Shown one piece after another: positions 46,542 to 56,593 of a DNA stretch of 64,000 bases. The stretch is from Hydrogenophaga sp. (lineage in GTDB: Bacteria > Pseudomonadota > Gammaproteobacteria > Burkholderiales > Burkholderiaceae_C). The position numbers and the translations under genes were made by a program. Below the pieces are notes generated by a model that did no database searches, was not told the DNA's origin, and was given only the letters and a program-made list of their open reading frames with translations. The DNA lies in the NCBI RefSeq assembly GCF_030373245.1, contig NZ_JAUCZF010000007.1:1-64000 (forward strand). Direction: 5' to 3'. Every line of letters begins with the position of its first letter. Within the stretch, counting starts at the first letter, position 1.

Positions 46542-46561
46542 AAGCACTCTCTGGAGACACC

Positions 46562-47371
46562 ATGAACCCGTCGCCACCCTGCATGGTCTGGCTGCCTGCC
46601 GACCACCGCCTTCTCGGTGACCACGGCCACCAGATGCCCTTTCTGATGCTCGGCGACAAGTACGCCCGGGCCGTCAAGGTCGGCGCGCAGGCGCAGCCCA
46701 TCATGTTTCCGCTGGCCGATGCCGAGCACATTGGTGAATTGCTGGCACTGGTCGACGGGGTGATGCTGACCGGTTCGCCGTCCAACGTGCACCCCACGCA
46801 TTTCAACGAAGACGTGGCGGACCCGGCCCTGCCGCTGGACCCGGTGCGCGACGAGCTCACGCTGGCGCTGGTCAAGGCCTGTGTGCGCGAAGGCGTGCCG
46901 CTGCTCGGCGTGTGCCGCGGCTTCCAGGAAATCAATGTGGCCCTGGGTGGAACCTTGCACCAGCGGGTGCACGACGTACCCGGCCTGATGGACCACCGCG
47001 AAGCCAAGAGCGCGCCGTTTGACGAACAATACGCGCCCAGCCACCCGATTGCGCTGGTGCCAGGCAGCGTCTTCGAGACCTGGGCCGGCGGGCCTGAGGT
47101 GATGGTCAATTCGCTGCACGGCCAGGGCATCAACCGCCTGGCCGATGGTCTGGAAGTCATGGGCCGTGCTCCCGACGGCGTCGTCGAAGCGGTGGCGGTC
47201 AAGGGCGCGCGCAACTTTGCCTATGCGGTGCAGTTCCACCCCGAGTGGCGTTGCTGGGAGAACCCGTTTTACAGCGCCATTTTCGAGGCCTTCGGTGTGG
47301 CCTGCCGGCAGCGAAGAAGCCTTCGCCTGCAGGCTCAGGACCTGGCTCGCAGCCGTGCCACCATAGCCTGA
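46562..47371 (+). CDS. puuD: Gamma-glutamyl-GABA hydrolase
   Basis: A 269-residue class I glutamine-amidotransferase-like hydrolase that releases GABA from gamma-glutamyl-GABA. The nucleophile is the Cys in GVCRGFQEINVALGG; the catalytic His and Glu are in VQFHPEW. Start ATG 46562. It is the first gene of the plus-strand block puuD-puuA-transaminase. PuuD completes the glutamylated putrescine pathway begun by PuuA and PuuB. Confidence 0.93.
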   Translation: MNPSPPCMVWLPADHRLLGDHGHQMPFLMLGDKYARAVKVGAQAQPIMFPLADAEHIGELLALVDGVMLTGSPSNVHPTHFNEDVADPALPLDPVRDELTLALVKACVREGVPLLGVCRGFQEINVALGGTLHQRVHDVPGLMDHREAKSAPFDEQYAPSHPIALVPGSVFETWAGGPEVMVNSLHGQGINRLADGLEVMGRAPDGVVEAVAVKGARNFAYAVQFHPEWRCWENPFYSAIFEAFGVACRQRRSLRLQAQDLARSRATIA

Positions 47372-47429
47372 CCCCATCTTTTTCAGTTTTTTTGATCTCT
47401 CCCGACAGACCACCCCGAGGAACCGGCCC

Positions 47430-48797
47430 ATGACAGCCCCCAAGAAAATGACCTTCAACGATCTCGAAAACTGGCTCAACGAGCGCCGAGTGACCGAGGT
47501 CGAGTGCCTGGTGCCTGACCTGACCGGTGTGGCGCGCGGCAAGATTCTGCCGCGAGAGAAGTTCACCGAAGACCGCGGCATGCGGCTGCCGCAAGCCATC
47601 GTGGGCATGGGCGTGACGGGTGAGTTTCCCGAGAGCGGCCCGTACTACGACGTGGTCGATCCGACCGACAAAGACATGCAGCTGCGCCCCGATCCGAACT
47701 CGGTGCGCATCGTGCCCTGGGCCACCGATCCGACAGCGCAGGTGATCCACGACTGTTTCGACCATGAGGGCAACCTCGTTCCCTTCGCACCGCGCAGCGT
47801 GCTGCGCAAGATCTGCAACCTGTACGAAGCCGAAGGCTGGGAACCGGTGGTGGCGCCGGAGCTGGAGTTTTACCTGACCGCGCGCAACACCGACCCCAAC
47901 ACGCCGCTGAAGTCGCCCATCGGTCGCAGCGGCCGCGCCGAGACCTCGCGCCAGGCGTACAGCATCGACGCGGTCAACGAATTTGACCCGCTGTTCGAGG
48001 ACATCTACGCCTACTGCGAACAGATGCATCTGAACGTGGACACGCTGATCCACGAAGTGGGTGCTGGCCAGATGGAGATCAACTTCTTCCACGCTCATCC
48101 GCTCGGCCTGGCCGACGAGGTTTTCTTCTTCAAGCGCACCGTGCGCGAGGCCGCGATGCGCCACGACATGTACGCCACCTTCATGGCCAAGCCGATCGCC
48201 GGTGAGCCCGGCAGCGCCATGCACGTGCACCAGAGCATCGTGGACAAGCAGACTGGGCAGAACATCTTCAGCAACAAAGACGGCGGCCCGACCGATGCGT
48301 TCCACCACTACATCGGCGGTCTGCAGCGCTACATCCCGGCGGCCATGGTGCTGGTGGCGCCGTACGTGAACAGCTACCGTCGCCTGTCGCGAAACACCGC
48401 TGCGCCCATCAACATCGAGTGGGGCCATGACAACCGCACCGTGGGTATCCGATCGCCAATCTCCAGCCCCGCCGCGCGCCGGGTGGAAAACCGCGTGATC
48501 GGCGCCGACGCCAACCCCTACATTGCCATGGCAATGACGCTGGCCTGCGGTTATCTGGGCATGAAGAACAAGATTGCCCCCAAGGCTGAGATGAAGGGCG
48601 ATGCTTATCTGGCGCCGTACTCGCTGCCGCGAAGCCTGGGTGAGGCGCTGGACTGGTTGCGCCGCGAAACCGACCTGCACGACATCCTGGGCAAGGAATT
48701 CATCACCATCTACACCGAGATCAAGGAACTGGAGTTCGACGAGTTCATGAAGGTCATTTCCCCGTGGGAGCGCGAGCACCTGCTGCTTCACGTCTGA
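47430..48797 (+). CDS. puuA: Gamma-glutamylputrescine synthetase (glutamine-synthetase family)
   Basis: A 455-residue ligase that attaches glutamate to putrescine with ATP. Glutamine-synthetase core: VEVECLVPDLTG-type start, AGQMEINF, MHVHQSI, NTAAPINIEWGHDNRTVGIR, and the C-terminal RRVENRVIGADANPY. The N-terminal domain reads as PuuA rather than canonical GlnA, and position in the cluster supports this. A second, more divergent member is at 57898. Confidence 0.93.
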   Translation: MTAPKKMTFNDLENWLNERRVTEVECLVPDLTGVARGKILPREKFTEDRGMRLPQAIVGMGVTGEFPESGPYYDVVDPTDKDMQLRPDPNSVRIVPWATDPTAQVIHDCFDHEGNLVPFAPRSVLRKICNLYEAEGWEPVVAPELEFYLTARNTDPNTPLKSPIGRSGRAETSRQAYSIDAVNEFDPLFEDIYAYCEQMHLNVDTLIHEVGAGQMEINFFHAHPLGLADEVFFFKRTVREAAMRHDMYATFMAKPIAGEPGSAMHVHQSIVDKQTGQNIFSNKDGGPTDAFHHYIGGLQRYIPAAMVLVAPYVNSYRRLSRNTAAPINIEWGHDNRTVGIRSPISSPAARRVENRVIGADANPYIAMAMTLACGYLGMKNKIAPKAEMKGDAYLAPYSLPRSLGEALDWLRRETDLHDILGKEFITIYTEIKELEFDEFMKVISPWEREHLLLHV

Positions 48798-48819
48798 ACA
48801 CGCCATTCAAGGACCGACC

Positions 48820-50259
48820 ATGAACACTTCTACCCTCATCGCCCCGCCCGCCCTGGTCCGCCGCGCCGAGCAGCAAGACACGCAAGCCATCCAGGCGCTG
48901 GACAGCGCGCACTACATCCACCCGTTCACCGACCACGCTGGCCTGGCCTCGCGTGGCGCGCGCGTGATCACGCACGCGGACAACATCTATGTGTGGGATT
49001 CCGAGGGCAAGAAGATCCTGGACGCCATGAGCGGTCTGTGGTGTGTGAACGCGGGCTACGGTCGCAAGGAACTGGCCGACGCGGCCTACCAGCAGATGAT
49101 GACGCTGCCGTTCTACAACAGCTTCTTCAACACCACCAACGTGCCTGCAGTGCAACTGGCGGCCAAGCTGGCGACGCTGGCGCCGAAGGTGGGTGAGCGC
49201 AGCTTCAAGCACGTGTTCTTCTCCAGCAGCGGCAGCGAGAGCAACGACACCAATGTGCGCATGGTGCGCCGCTACTGGGACCTGCTGGGCCAGCCCGCGC
49301 GCAAGGTCATCATCAGCCGCGAGAACGCTTACCATGGCTCCACCATGGCCGGCGCTTCGCTGGGCGGCATGAGCGGCATGCATGCCCAGGGCGACCTGCC
49401 GATTCCCAACATCACCCACATCCATCAGCCCTATTTCGCCGAGAACGGCAAGGCGGGTGAGAGCCGGGCCGACTTCGGAGTGCGCGCCGCGCGCTGGCTG
49501 GAAGAGAAGATCCTGGCCATCGGCGCCGAGAAGGTCGCGGCCTTCATCGCCGAGCCAGTGCAGGGCGCCGGTGGCGTGATCATCCCGCCTGAGACCTATT
49601 GGCCCGAGATCCAGCGCATCGTCGACAAGTACGGCATCTTGCTGATCTCTGACGAAGTGATCTGCGCCTTTGGCCGGCTCGGGCACTGGTTTGCCTACGA
49701 GAAGTTCGGCTACAAGCCCGATCTGGTCACCTTCGCCAAGGGCGTGACCAGCGGCTACATCCCGCTCGGCGGCGTGATGGTGGGCAACCGCGTGGCCGAG
49801 GTGCTGATCGACAAAGGCGGTGAGTTCAACCACGGCTACACCTACAGCGGCCACCCGGTGGCTTGTGCCGTGGCGCTGGCCAATATCGAGCTGATCGAGC
49901 GCGAAGGCCTGGTGCAGCGGGTGCGCACCGACACCGGTCCCTACCTGGCCGAGTGCTTCGAATCGCTTAACGCCCACCCGCTGGTGGGTGAGGCCCAGAG
50001 CTGTGGCTTCGTGGCCGGGATGTCCCTGGTCAGGCACAAGCCGACCCAGGCCGCTTTCGACCCCGACCTGGGCGTTGGCATGATCTGCCGCGCCCACTGC
50101 TTCAACAACGGGTTGATCATGCGCGCCGTGGGCGATCGCATGATCATCTCGCCGCCGCTGGTCATGACGCGTGCCCAGATCGACGAAATGATGGCGCTGA
50201 TCCGCCGCTGCCTCGACGCCACACTTGCCGATCTGCGCGCCCAGGGGGCGTTGGCCTGA
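48820..50259 (+). CDS. spuC: Putrescine-type class III aminotransferase
   Basis: A 479-residue PLP enzyme: HIHPFTD-type start, SGLWCVNAGYGRKEL, GSESNDTN, ENAYHGSTMAGASLGG, IAEPVQGAGGVIIPP, ISDEVICAFGRLG and the PLP lysine in FAKGVTSGYIPLGGV. This pattern is that of putrescine-pyruvate or omega-amino acid-pyruvate transaminases. It provides a direct route from putrescine, parallel to the glutamylated one. Between puuA and the uptake system. Confidence 0.85.
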   Translation: MNTSTLIAPPALVRRAEQQDTQAIQALDSAHYIHPFTDHAGLASRGARVITHADNIYVWDSEGKKILDAMSGLWCVNAGYGRKELADAAYQQMMTLPFYNSFFNTTNVPAVQLAAKLATLAPKVGERSFKHVFFSSSGSESNDTNVRMVRRYWDLLGQPARKVIISRENAYHGSTMAGASLGGMSGMHAQGDLPIPNITHIHQPYFAENGKAGESRADFGVRAARWLEEKILAIGAEKVAAFIAEPVQGAGGVIIPPETYWPEIQRIVDKYGILLISDEVICAFGRLGHWFAYEKFGYKPDLVTFAKGVTSGYIPLGGVMVGNRVAEVLIDKGGEFNHGYTYSGHPVACAVALANIELIEREGLVQRVRTDTGPYLAECFESLNAHPLVGEAQSCGFVAGMSLVRHKPTQAAFDPDLGVGMICRAHCFNNGLIMRAVGDRMIISPPLVMTRAQIDEMMALIRRCLDATLADLRAQGALA

Positions 50260-50424
50260 GGGAAATCGACCGGTTGCGTGCCAATTATTTGTTAAAGTAT
50301 TTCCGTCATCCCTTTGGGGGATCAGTTGGGTCTGTAAATTGCTAGTGCGATGTACCTCCGAGTTCGTCGCACTATTTCTGTGCATCGTCGGGTTTTGTCC
50401 CACCATTCTGGAGAACGCCTCATC

Positions 50425-51597
50425 ATGAAGAAACAAGTACTGGCCCTGGCCATCGCCGCAGTTTTCCTTGCGGCCTGTGGCAAGAAGGAAGAGCCCGCGC
50501 CGGCACCGGCCACGCCGGTGGCAGCAGCGCCTGCGGCACCTGCAGCACCGGCTGGTCCGATGCTCGATGACGAGAAAACGCTCAATATCTACAACTGGCC
50601 CGATTACATACCCGAGGGCATGATCGCGGCCTTCGAGCAGGAATTCGGCATCAAGGTGAACTACAACACCTTCGAGAACAACGAGGCCTTGCACGCCAAG
50701 CTGGTGGCTGGCAACTCGGGTTACGACATCGTGATCCCCACGGCTGGCTTCGCCAAGAAGCAAATCGATGGTGGGCTCTATCAGCCGATCGACAAGAGCA
50801 AAATCGCCAATTACGGCAATCTCGACCCCGATTTCATGGCCAAGATCGCTGGCGTGGACCCGGAAAACAAGCACCTTGTGCCCTGGGCCTGGGGCTTCAC
50901 CACAGTCGGTATCAACAAGCAAAAGGTTGAGAAAGCGCTGGGTGGCATGCCGATGCCGGAAAACGCCTGGGATCTGGTATTCAAACCCGAGTACTCCAGC
51001 AAGCTCCGGTCCTGCGGCATCGCCTACCTGGATTCGCCGAGCGAAATCCTGCCGGTGGCGCTGCACTACGTCGGCAAGCCGGCCTACAGCGAAGATCCGG
51101 CCGACTTCAAGCTGGCAGGCGAGATGCTGGCCAAGGTGCGCAAAGACGTGCGTCTGTTCTCCAGCACCATGATCGACGACATCGCCAGCGGCAAGGCTTG
51201 CGCCTTCGTTGGCTGGTCGGGTGACATCAACATCGCTGCCGACCGGGTGAAGGAGATGGGAGGCAAGGATGAGATCGTGCCGCTGCTGCCCACCGGCGGT
51301 GGTCTGGTGTTCATCGACACCATGGCCATTCCCAAGGATGCCAAGCACGTGCTCAACGCCCATGCCTTCATCGACTTCTACCTGCGCGGTTCCAACGGCG
51401 CCCTGATGGCCAACGAGATGAACTACCCCACCGGAAACAAAGCCGCGCTGGCCGACATCAAGGACGAGATCAAAGGCAATGCGACCATCTTCCTCAGTCC
51501 AGAGGACACCGCCCGCCTGATTCCCACCGGCGGCTTCTCCAACGAGATTGCCAGCACGCTCAACGACACCTACAACGCGTTCAAGCGCGGCAAGTAA
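50425..51597 (+). CDS. potF: Spermidine/putrescine-binding lipoprotein
   Basis: A 390-residue periplasmic polyamine-binding protein: a lipoprotein signal (MKKQVLALAIAAVFLAAC), an Ala/Pro linker, then LNIYNWPDYIPEGMIAAFEQEFGIKVNYNTF, typical of PotD/PotF. The Trp and acidic residues that bind the amine groups are in NWPDY and in the WSGDINIAADRV segment. The preferred amine is likely putrescine from context, though paralogues also bind GABA or spermidine. Start ATG 50425 after GGAG. A terminator follows at 51633. Confidence 0.92.
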   Translation: MKKQVLALAIAAVFLAACGKKEEPAPAPATPVAAAPAAPAAPAGPMLDDEKTLNIYNWPDYIPEGMIAAFEQEFGIKVNYNTFENNEALHAKLVAGNSGYDIVIPTAGFAKKQIDGGLYQPIDKSKIANYGNLDPDFMAKIAGVDPENKHLVPWAWGFTTVGINKQKVEKALGGMPMPENAWDLVFKPEYSSKLRSCGIAYLDSPSEILPVALHYVGKPAYSEDPADFKLAGEMLAKVRKDVRLFSSTMIDDIASGKACAFVGWSGDINIAADRVKEMGGKDEIVPLLPTGGGLVFIDTMAIPKDAKHVLNAHAFIDFYLRGSNGALMANEMNYPTGNKAALADIKDEIKGNATIFLSPEDTARLIPTGGFSNEIASTLNDTYNAFKRGK

Positions 51598-51632
51598 ACC
51601 CACACGAGACCCGGCAGGCCTTCAAAGCCAGC

Positions 51633-51672
51633 AAAAGGCTGTTCTTCCCAACCGGGTCGAACAGCCTTTTTT
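51633..51672 (+). terminator. Terminator after potF
   Basis: AAAAGGCTGTTC and GAACAGCCTTTT form a 12-base perfect stem with a 14-base loop, followed by TT. Position 36 bases past the potF stop suggests partial termination that lowers the ABC subunits relative to the binding protein. Confidence 0.85.
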
Positions 51673-51710
51673 GTGTCGATGATCAACCAGCAGACAACAA
51701 GAGGCGGCAC

Positions 51711-52808
<1,098 letters not shown>

Positions 52809-52829
52809 CGTCTCTCGACACAACGCCTC

Positions 52830-52900
52830 TCTCGCCGCTTTGCACCATTCCCCAGCTGGGGGCGATGCGAGTGGCTCGGCAAAGCCGGCTAAACCGCTTT
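52830..52900. repeat. Degenerate GC-rich intergenic palindrome
   Basis: A degenerate palindrome (CCCCAGCTGGGGGCGATGC, then GGCTCGGCAAAGCCGGCT) between the ATPase and the first permease gene. It resembles the better copies at 53855 and 56468. Confidence 0.6.
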
Positions 52901-52939
52901 CTTGGTTTTTTGCCTTTTCTCTGGACTAGGAGATTCTTG

Positions 52940-53854
52940 ATGGCAGCCTCCTCCCTCCCCATTCCGGGCAAGCGCTTTGTGATCGGCGTGCCCTACGTCT
53001 GGCTGTTCGTATTCTTCTTTTTGCCGTTCCTGATCCTGCTCTACATCAGCTTCGTGGACATGGGCGGTGACATCAGTCCGTTCAAGCCGATCTGGGATCC
53101 TGAGACCGGAGTCTTGTCACTGAAGTACGAAAACTACCTGTCCATCTTCCGCACCGAAGAGGGGGCCCCACTCTTCCAGACGCTGTATGTCGAAGCCTAC
53201 CTGCGTTCCATCTGGTACGCGCTGCTCACCGCGATCCTGTGTTTGGTGATCGGCTATCCGTTTGCCTATTTCATTGCCCGCTCTCCGGCTGCGGTGCGCC
53301 CGGCCTTGTTGCTGATGGTGATGCTGCCGTTCTGGACCTCGTTCCTGCTGCGCGTATACGCCTGGAAGGGGCTGCTCGCCGATCAAGGTGTGATCAACCG
53401 CTTCATGATGTCGGTGGGTCTGACCAGCGAGCCCATTGCCATGCTCTACACCAATGTGTCGATGCTGGTGGGCATGACCTATGTGTACCTGCCGTTCATG
53501 ATCCTGCCGCTGTACGCCACCCTGGTGAAGATGGATTTTCGTCTGCTGGAAGCCGCCTACGATCTCGGTACCACACCTTTCAAGGCGTTCTGGCTGATCA
53601 CGGTGCCGCTCTCCAAGGCTGGCGTGGTGGCGGGCTTCATGCTGGTGTTCATCCCCTGCGTCGGCGAGTTCGTGATTCCCTCGCTGCTGGGTGGGCCGGA
53701 GAACATGATGATCGGTCGTGTGGTGTGGGACGAGATGTTCACCGCCAACGACTGGCCCAAGGCCACCGCCCTGGCGGTGGTCATGATCGCGCTCATCATC
53801 GTGCCGCTGGCGATCTACTACCACTACACCGGCGACCCTGCGGAGAAGAAATAA
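52940..53854 (+). CDS. potH: Polyamine ABC permease (PotH type)
   Basis: A 304-residue inner-membrane permease with six helices. The first helix is at about 13-40 (YVWLFVFFFLPFLILLYIS), and the EAA-like loop for the ATPase reads EAAYDLGTTPFKAFWLITVPL. Start MAASSLPIPGKR at 52940; longer readings upstream cross the repeat. Forms the channel with PotI. Confidence 0.92.
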   Translation: MAASSLPIPGKRFVIGVPYVWLFVFFFLPFLILLYISFVDMGGDISPFKPIWDPETGVLSLKYENYLSIFRTEEGAPLFQTLYVEAYLRSIWYALLTAILCLVIGYPFAYFIARSPAAVRPALLLMVMLPFWTSFLLRVYAWKGLLADQGVINRFMMSVGLTSEPIAMLYTNVSMLVGMTYVYLPFMILPLYATLVKMDFRLLEAAYDLGTTPFKAFWLITVPLSKAGVVAGFMLVFIPCVGEFVIPSLLGGPENMMIGRVVWDEMFTANDWPKATALAVVMIALIIVPLAIYYHYTGDPAEKK

Positions 53855-53957
53855 CCCCCCCGCGCCGGCGCTTTGCGTCGTCACCCCCCAGGGGGCAACG
53901 CTGGCCGACCGGCAAAGCCGGATCGGCGGCGTTCCGGGGTGATGGCCCCTTGGGCTG
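53855..53957. repeat. GC-rich intergenic palindromic repeat
   Basis: CCCCGCGCCGGCG, then TTTGCGTC, ACCCCCCAGGGGGC, GGCAAAGCCGGATC, and a closing GGCCCCTTGGGC. Same family as the segment at 56468-56553. It sits between two permease genes, where such repeats may stabilise or attenuate transcripts. Confidence 0.75.
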
Positions 53958-53983
53958 CGTTGAGTTTGTTTGAAGGACTTTCC

Positions 53984-54844
53984 ATGAAACAACTGCTCGA
54001 AAAACACTTTGGCAAGTTCTGGCTCGCGATCGTGTTTGCGTTTCTGTACCTGCCGCTGATGTTCATGATCGTGTTCAGCTTCAACAGCACACGCCAGGAC
54101 GCGCGTTTCACTGGATTTTCCCTGCGCTGGTACGAGGCCCTGGCCAACGACAGCCGCATCGTCGAGGGCTTCTTCACTTCGCTGAAGGTGGCGGCGATCA
54201 CCGGTACGCTGTCGGCGGTGCTGGCCACGTTCGCGGCCTTCGTGCTTGTGCGCTACCGGCGCTTTCTCGGTCGCACCATCTTCTCGGGCATGGTCAACGC
54301 TCCGCTGGTGATGCCCGAGGTGATCATCGGTCTGTCGCTGCTGCTGCTGGCGGTGGGCGCGCAAAACGCGTTTGGCTGGCCCGAGCGCGGCCTGCTGACC
54401 ATCATCCTGGGCCATACCTTGCTGGGCATGGCCTACGGTATGGTGGTGATCCAGAGCCGCTTGCTGGAGATGAATCGCAGCATTGAGGAAGCGGCCATGG
54501 ACCTGGGTGCGCGGCCACACCAGGTGTTTTTCCTGATCACCCTGCCGAACATCTTCCAGGCCATCCTGGCGGCCTTCCTGCTGGCGTTCACGCTCTCGTT
54601 CGACGATGTGGTGATCGCCGAGTTCCTGTCAGGCCCGGGCGTGAGCACCTTGCCGCAGGTGATCTTCGGCTACGCGCGCCGCGGCATCAACCCGACCATC
54701 TACGCCGCCGCCACGCTGCTGATCGTGACGGTGACCATCGTCATCATCGGCTACGCGGTCTGGGTGGCGCGCTCGACGCGCAGACGTGAGCGAGAGATCC
54801 AGGCAGCGACGCGGGCCGAGACGGCAGCGCTGGCCGGGACCTGA
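53984..54844 (+). CDS. potI: Polyamine ABC permease (PotI type)
   Basis: A 286-residue six-helix permease: MKQLLEKHFGKFWLAIVFA, an EAA loop EEAAMDLGARPHQVFFLITLP, and TLPQVIFGYARRGINPTIYAA. Start ATG 53984 with GAAGGA upstream. Second half of the uptake channel. Confidence 0.92.
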   Translation: MKQLLEKHFGKFWLAIVFAFLYLPLMFMIVFSFNSTRQDARFTGFSLRWYEALANDSRIVEGFFTSLKVAAITGTLSAVLATFAAFVLVRYRRFLGRTIFSGMVNAPLVMPEVIIGLSLLLLAVGAQNAFGWPERGLLTIILGHTLLGMAYGMVVIQSRLLEMNRSIEEAAMDLGARPHQVFFLITLPNIFQAILAAFLLAFTLSFDDVVIAEFLSGPGVSTLPQVIFGYARRGINPTIYAAATLLIVTVTIVIIGYAVWVARSTRRREREIQAATRAETAALAGT

Positions 54845-54973
54845 GCGGCGAACGCCCGACACAGGGGCGTACGGGGTCCACTGGACGGCTGGCGGCGACC
54901 CAAAGTGGACGCTTCCATCGCGGAGGTTTCCGCGTAGCATGGTGCCAATTCACATCTGAGGAAACCCGCGACC

Positions 54974-56464
54974 ATGAACGCTGCTGCTCCCGCCACCGCC
55001 ACCCAGACCTACGACGGCCGCGCCCTGATCAACGGCGAGCGAGTCGCTGCGCTCGACGGCCAGACCTTCGATTGCACCTCGCCAGTGGACGGCCGGTTGC
55101 TGACCGCGGTGGCCCGCTGTGGCGAGGCCGATATTGATGCTGCGGTGCGTGCAGCGCGCGCGGCCTTCGAGAGCCGTCGCTGGAGCGGCATGGCGCCGGC
55201 GCAGCGCAAGCGCATCATGATCAAGTTCGCAGAGGCCATCTCGGCCCACGGCGACGAACTGGCGCTGATGGAAACCCTGGACATGGGCAAGCCGGTGAAG
55301 TACGCGAAAGGGGTGGACGTGAACAGCGCGGCCAACTGCATCCGCTGGTACGGCGAGGCAGTGGACAAGGTGTACGACGAGATCGCGCCCACCGGAGCCA
55401 ACGCCCTGGCCCTGATCACCCGCGAAGCCGTGGGCGTGGTGGGCGTGATCGTGCCCTGGAACTACCCCATGATCATGGCCGCGTGGAAGATCGCGCCGGC
55501 CCTGGCCGCGGGCAATTCGGTGGTGCTCAAACCCAGCGAGAAAAGCCCGCTGACCGCGTTGCGGCTGGCCGAGCTGGCGCTGGCCGCCGGCATCCCGCCC
55601 GGCGTGTTCAACGTGGTGCCGGGTTATGGCCCGGAAGCGGGCAGCCCGCTGGCGCTGCACATGGACGTGGACTGCATCGCCTTCACCGGCTCCACCCGCG
55701 TGGGCAAGCAGATCCACGTGATGGCTGGGCAGAGCAACCTCAAGCGCGCCTGGACCGAGCTGGGTGGCAAGTCGCCCAACATCGTGTTCGCCGATTGCCC
55801 CAACCTCGACCGCGCGGTGGAAGCCGCCGTGGGCAGCATCTTCTTCAACCAGGGCGAAAGTTGCAACGCGCCCTCGCGCCTGTTTGTCGAAGCCTCGATC
55901 AAGGACGCCTTTCTGGAAAAAGCGCTCAAGCTCGTGCCCAACTATCAGCCGGGCAACCCGCTGGACAAGAGCACGGTGATGGGCGCCATCGTTGACCAGG
56001 TGCAGCTCGACAACGTGATGCGCTACATCGGTCTGGGCACCAGCGAAGGAGCCAAGCTGCTCGCGGGCGGTGCGCTGGCCACGCCGGTGCAGGGCGGTTG
56101 TTATGTGCAGCCCACGATCTTCGACGGCGTCACGCCTGAAATGACGATTGCGCGCGAAGAGATCTTTGGCCCGGTGCTCTCTGTGCTGAGTTTCACCGAC
56201 GCTGCCGAGGTGGTGAAACAGGCCAACGCCAGCGTCTACGGCCTGCAGGCCGCTGTCTGGACCAGCGACATCAACAAGGCGCACGGTGTGGCGCGCGCCC
56301 TGCGTGCCGGCACGGTGCATGTGAATTCGTACGACGAAGACGACATCACCGTGCCGTTTGGCGGCTTCCGCCAGAGCGGCGTGGGCCGAGACAAATCGAT
56401 GCACGCCTTTGACAAGTACACCGAGATGAAGACGACGTGGATAAGGATCGATAGCCCCGTGTAG
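54974..56464 (+). CDS. puuC: Gamma-glutamyl-aminobutyraldehyde dehydrogenase
   Basis: A 496-residue NAD(P)-dependent aldehyde dehydrogenase. Catalytic cysteine in FFNQGESCNAPSRL, glutamate in ELGGKSPNIVF, cofactor motif AFTGSTRVGKQI, PWNYPMIMAAWKIAPALAAGN, and PFGGFRQSGVGRD. In this island it oxidises gamma-glutamyl-gamma-aminobutyraldehyde from PuuB, or aminobutyraldehyde. Start at 54974 (MNAAAPATA). Confidence 0.9.
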   Translation: MNAAAPATATQTYDGRALINGERVAALDGQTFDCTSPVDGRLLTAVARCGEADIDAAVRAARAAFESRRWSGMAPAQRKRIMIKFAEAISAHGDELALMETLDMGKPVKYAKGVDVNSAANCIRWYGEAVDKVYDEIAPTGANALALITREAVGVVGVIVPWNYPMIMAAWKIAPALAAGNSVVLKPSEKSPLTALRLAELALAAGIPPGVFNVVPGYGPEAGSPLALHMDVDCIAFTGSTRVGKQIHVMAGQSNLKRAWTELGGKSPNIVFADCPNLDRAVEAAVGSIFFNQGESCNAPSRLFVEASIKDAFLEKALKLVPNYQPGNPLDKSTVMGAIVDQVQLDNVMRYIGLGTSEGAKLLAGGALATPVQGGCYVQPTIFDGVTPEMTIAREEIFGPVLSVLSFTDAAEVVKQANASVYGLQAAVWTSDINKAHGVARALRAGTVHVNSYDEDDITVPFGGFRQSGVGRDKSMHAFDKYTEMKTTWIRIDSPV

Positions 56465-56467
56465 CAG

Positions 56468-56553
56468 GGCTCCCCCCGCGCCGCTTCGCGTCACCCCCCG
56501 GAGGGGGGCGGCACTGGCGGCCGGGCCAAGCCCGATCCGCGGTGCCCTGGGCT
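56468..56553. repeat. GC-rich intergenic palindromic repeat
   Basis: CCCCCCGCGCCGCTTCGCGTC, then ACCCCCCGGAGGGGGG, GGCACTGGCGGCCGGG and GATCCGCGGTGCCCTGGGC. Several nested stems are possible. Same family as 53855-53957, and again located between co-directional genes. Confidence 0.75.
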
Positions 56554-56593
56554 GAGACATTGCGCGCCGAATACAGCTTTTTTGGAGACTCTC

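Noticed and set aside
44879-47608. Minus-strand frame extending past the MocR start to 47608
   Set aside because: The family N-terminus begins at 46363; the extension is antisense to puuD.
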